Positions 62,466-64,000 of a DNA stretch of 64,000 bases are shown here, one piece after another. The stretch's first letter is position 1; every line of letters begins with the position of its first letter. The notes beneath the pieces are model-generated. The model was not told the DNA's origin. It was given only the letters and a program-made list of their open reading frames with translations, and ran no database searches. The DNA is taken from positions 310,001 to 374,000 of the forward strand of contig CAJZBQ010000014.1 in the NCBI GenBank assembly GCA_914767885.1, read 5' to 3'. The DNA is from Blepharisma stoltei. Its lineage: Eukaryota > Ciliophora > Heterotrichea > Heterotrichida > Blepharismidae. Made by a program: the position numbers and the translations under genes.

Positions 62466-63983
62466 TTAAATCTTTGGGGTTACATTTAATTTACAAGGAA
62501 TAAAGGCTTCTTGATTGGACCTTGACTCATGGGAAGCTGGGCGAATATTAAACCTACCTGAAATTAAAGCACTGTATATATTCATATCAATCTCTTCGGC
62601 GCTAGATAAACCTCTAAATGGTGAATGATATAAAGAGCTCGTTTGAGACTCATTTGTGGACTGTTTTGAGTATGGAGAAGTGTCATGCAAAGACTCCTGA
62701 TTTGATGTAAAAATACTTGTGCATATTGGCTTTATTGAGGGTTTTAGCTTTTTTTCATGCTTACGAGGGGCATAAGCGCATGGAATATTTGTGGTTGGCC
62801 ACGGAACTTCGCTGCTGAAAATATTGGACCGTTGATGAGATCTAGATGAATTTTCGTGCACTTTTTGGGGAGGTGCCTGAAATTTGACAGAGCCTTCAGT
62901 GTTTCCCTGAATATATCTTACATCTTTAAAGAACTGGTGCTCTCTTGCTTCTGTTGGCTTAATTCTTTCATCTGGATTATATTTAAGCATTTTCCCTAAT
63001 AAATCAAGAAAGTTTTTGTATTTTTCTGTATCTTTTTGAATGTTTTCCATCCCAATTGCTTCAGCTAGAGATCTTGGATATTTTTTATTTAAATCTTTAT
63101 GAATAGGAGGAGTTTTCAGCTTAAAGGGCATCCTTGATGCATCAAAGTATTTTTTAATCCTCGAGCTTCTAATTAGCATTGTAATTGGTGGGTCTCCAAG
63201 TATTTCAACGATTTTTGCCTAAATATCATTTACCATCTGATCTGTTTCGCTGTGTCCATAAAATAAAGGTCTTCCTATTAATAATTCTGCAATGATACAT
63301 CCTACACTTCACATATCAATCGGATGCCCATAATCTCTTCCTAATAGAACTTCTGGGGCTCTATAATACATACTTTGGACATATTTGTAATACTGCCTTC
63401 CTTCTTCACAGGAGCTTCCAAAGTCCACAAGTTTTATACCAATTCTTTCTGGGTGTTTAAGCATGATATTTTCTGGCTTCAAATCGCAGTGCACAATTTT
63501 TAAATTTCCTTTGGAAAGTAAACACAAAGCCATTATCAACTGCCAAGCAAACTGCCTTACAGTTGATAAATCAAGGCCTTTAAAATTAGTATCTCTTAAC
63601 AGCTGAAATAAAGTTTTTGACAAATATTCAAAAACGATACATGTGTGGCCATTTCATTCGAAATAATCAAGCATTCTTACAATGTAGCCTTTTTCCTGAT
63701 CATACTCATTCAGCTTTTTCAGGGTATTTATTTCTCTCAAAACTTGTCCTCTATATGATGGCTTCTTTTTGATAATTTTTATTGCGACTTTTTCTTCACG
63801 AAGTTTGTCATAAGCTTCTACAACGTTTCCAAATGAGCCTTTTCCAATCATTCTAACGATTAAATATCTGCCTTCTTTAAGCTCCTCTCCTCCCTCTAGA
63901 ACCTTTTTAAGCTTTTCTCTCGAAATTTTTCGATTAATGTGAGAATATATTTCTTCCAAAAAATAAGTTAGCTGTTTAAGCAT
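62466..63983 (-). CDS. DYRK-family dual-specificity protein kinase
   Basis: Minus strand, join(62466..63218, 63234..63983), 500 aa from ATG 63983; five further in-frame codons reach the window end without a stop, so the true start may lie outside. Glycine loop IGKGSFGNVVEAY (about 40-52), VAIKIIKKK, catalytic HCDLKPENIM (about 163), VDFGSS and the activation-loop YKYVQSMYYRAPE (YxY of DYRKs, about 199-201). The C-terminal lobe ends at HQFFKDV, followed by a 150-residue Ser/Pro/His tail. DYRKs autophosphorylate the loop Tyr and act on Ser/Thr substrates. The DH box upstream of the kinase may be represented by the N-terminal EGGEELKEGRYLI region. Confidence 0.88.
63219..63233 (-). other. 15-nt intron
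   Basis: Minus-strand GTAAATGATATTTAG within the kinase C-lobe; removal joins SETDQM to AKIVEILGDPP, the conserved DYRK order. Confidence 0.85.
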
Positions 63984-64000
63984 TTTCTGTGAGACAGGAG

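Noticed and set aside
1-64000. tRNA, rRNA or other RNA genes
   Set aside because: Scanning by eye I found no cloverleaf-like or rRNA-like sequence; a tRNAscan or Infernal run would be needed to exclude them.

Overview
This window looks like germline (micronuclear) DNA of a heterotrich ciliate, most likely Blepharisma or a close relative. Three signals support this. First, in-frame TGA sits where conserved proteins need Trp, for example in the oxysterol-binding, cyclic-nucleotide phosphodiesterase, HSF and DYRK genes; TAA and TAG act as stops. Second, introns are 15 nt (one of 16 nt), GT...AG, and removing them restores frames; I see eight. Third, about 23 AT-rich or GC-rich insertions, mostly flanked by TA, TTA or TAA direct repeats, interrupt otherwise intact genes. 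When removed, every affected CDS becomes a multiple of three with a continuous reading frame. They behave like internal eliminated sequences (IESs) and cover about 10.8 kb by my count. All joins were worked out by eye and none is experimentally shown.

Layout. 0.3-10 kb: a membrane-anchored unknown, an unknown, an OSBP lipid-transfer protein, a two-CNBD protein, a RING protein, an OB-fold protein, a repeat-rich charged protein and a longin R-SNARE. 10-24 kb: an SLC35F6-like transporter, TAF13, a C2/coiled-coil/GAR-domain protein, a 1586-aa guanylate-binding protein with a coiled-coil tail broken by five insertions, and a small coiled-coil protein. 24-39 kb: a methyltransferase split by a 1.3-kb insertion, a TUT/poly(A)-polymerase-like enzyme, a cyclic-nucleotide-type K+ channel head-to-head with a cyclic-nucleotide phosphodiesterase (22 bp between start codons), two tandem unknown paralogs and a basic protein. 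39-48 kb: one very large EF-hand/IQ/calpain gene. 48-64 kb: alpha-carbonic anhydrase, a LITAF-like protein split by an insertion, BiP, an FBA-domain protein, a multi-pass membrane protein, unknown and coiled-coil proteins, a small HSF, a decaying gene, a carbonic-anhydrase-like pseudoenzyme, UXT and a DYRK kinase that may run off the end.

The insertions fall into recognisable classes. (1) MITEs with termini CTCC...GGAG next to TTA/TAA, built from repeated GTTCACTCACGGAGG blocks. (2) A second MITE with CTCCCCCC and ATCCTTGATCGAACGA blocks. (3) Elements with TATAGYTCAT termini and long inverted repeats. (4) A retroposon-like (SINE-like) family starting AATAAAATGG, with short TTAATG-type tails and roughly 13-22 bp target-site duplications. 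(5) Short IESs without an evident family. One retroposon is nested inside a class 1 MITE, giving an order of insertion. The class 4 elements inside coding genes and one class 1 insertion bounded by TGA rather than a TA-containing repeat are the observations I consider least expected.
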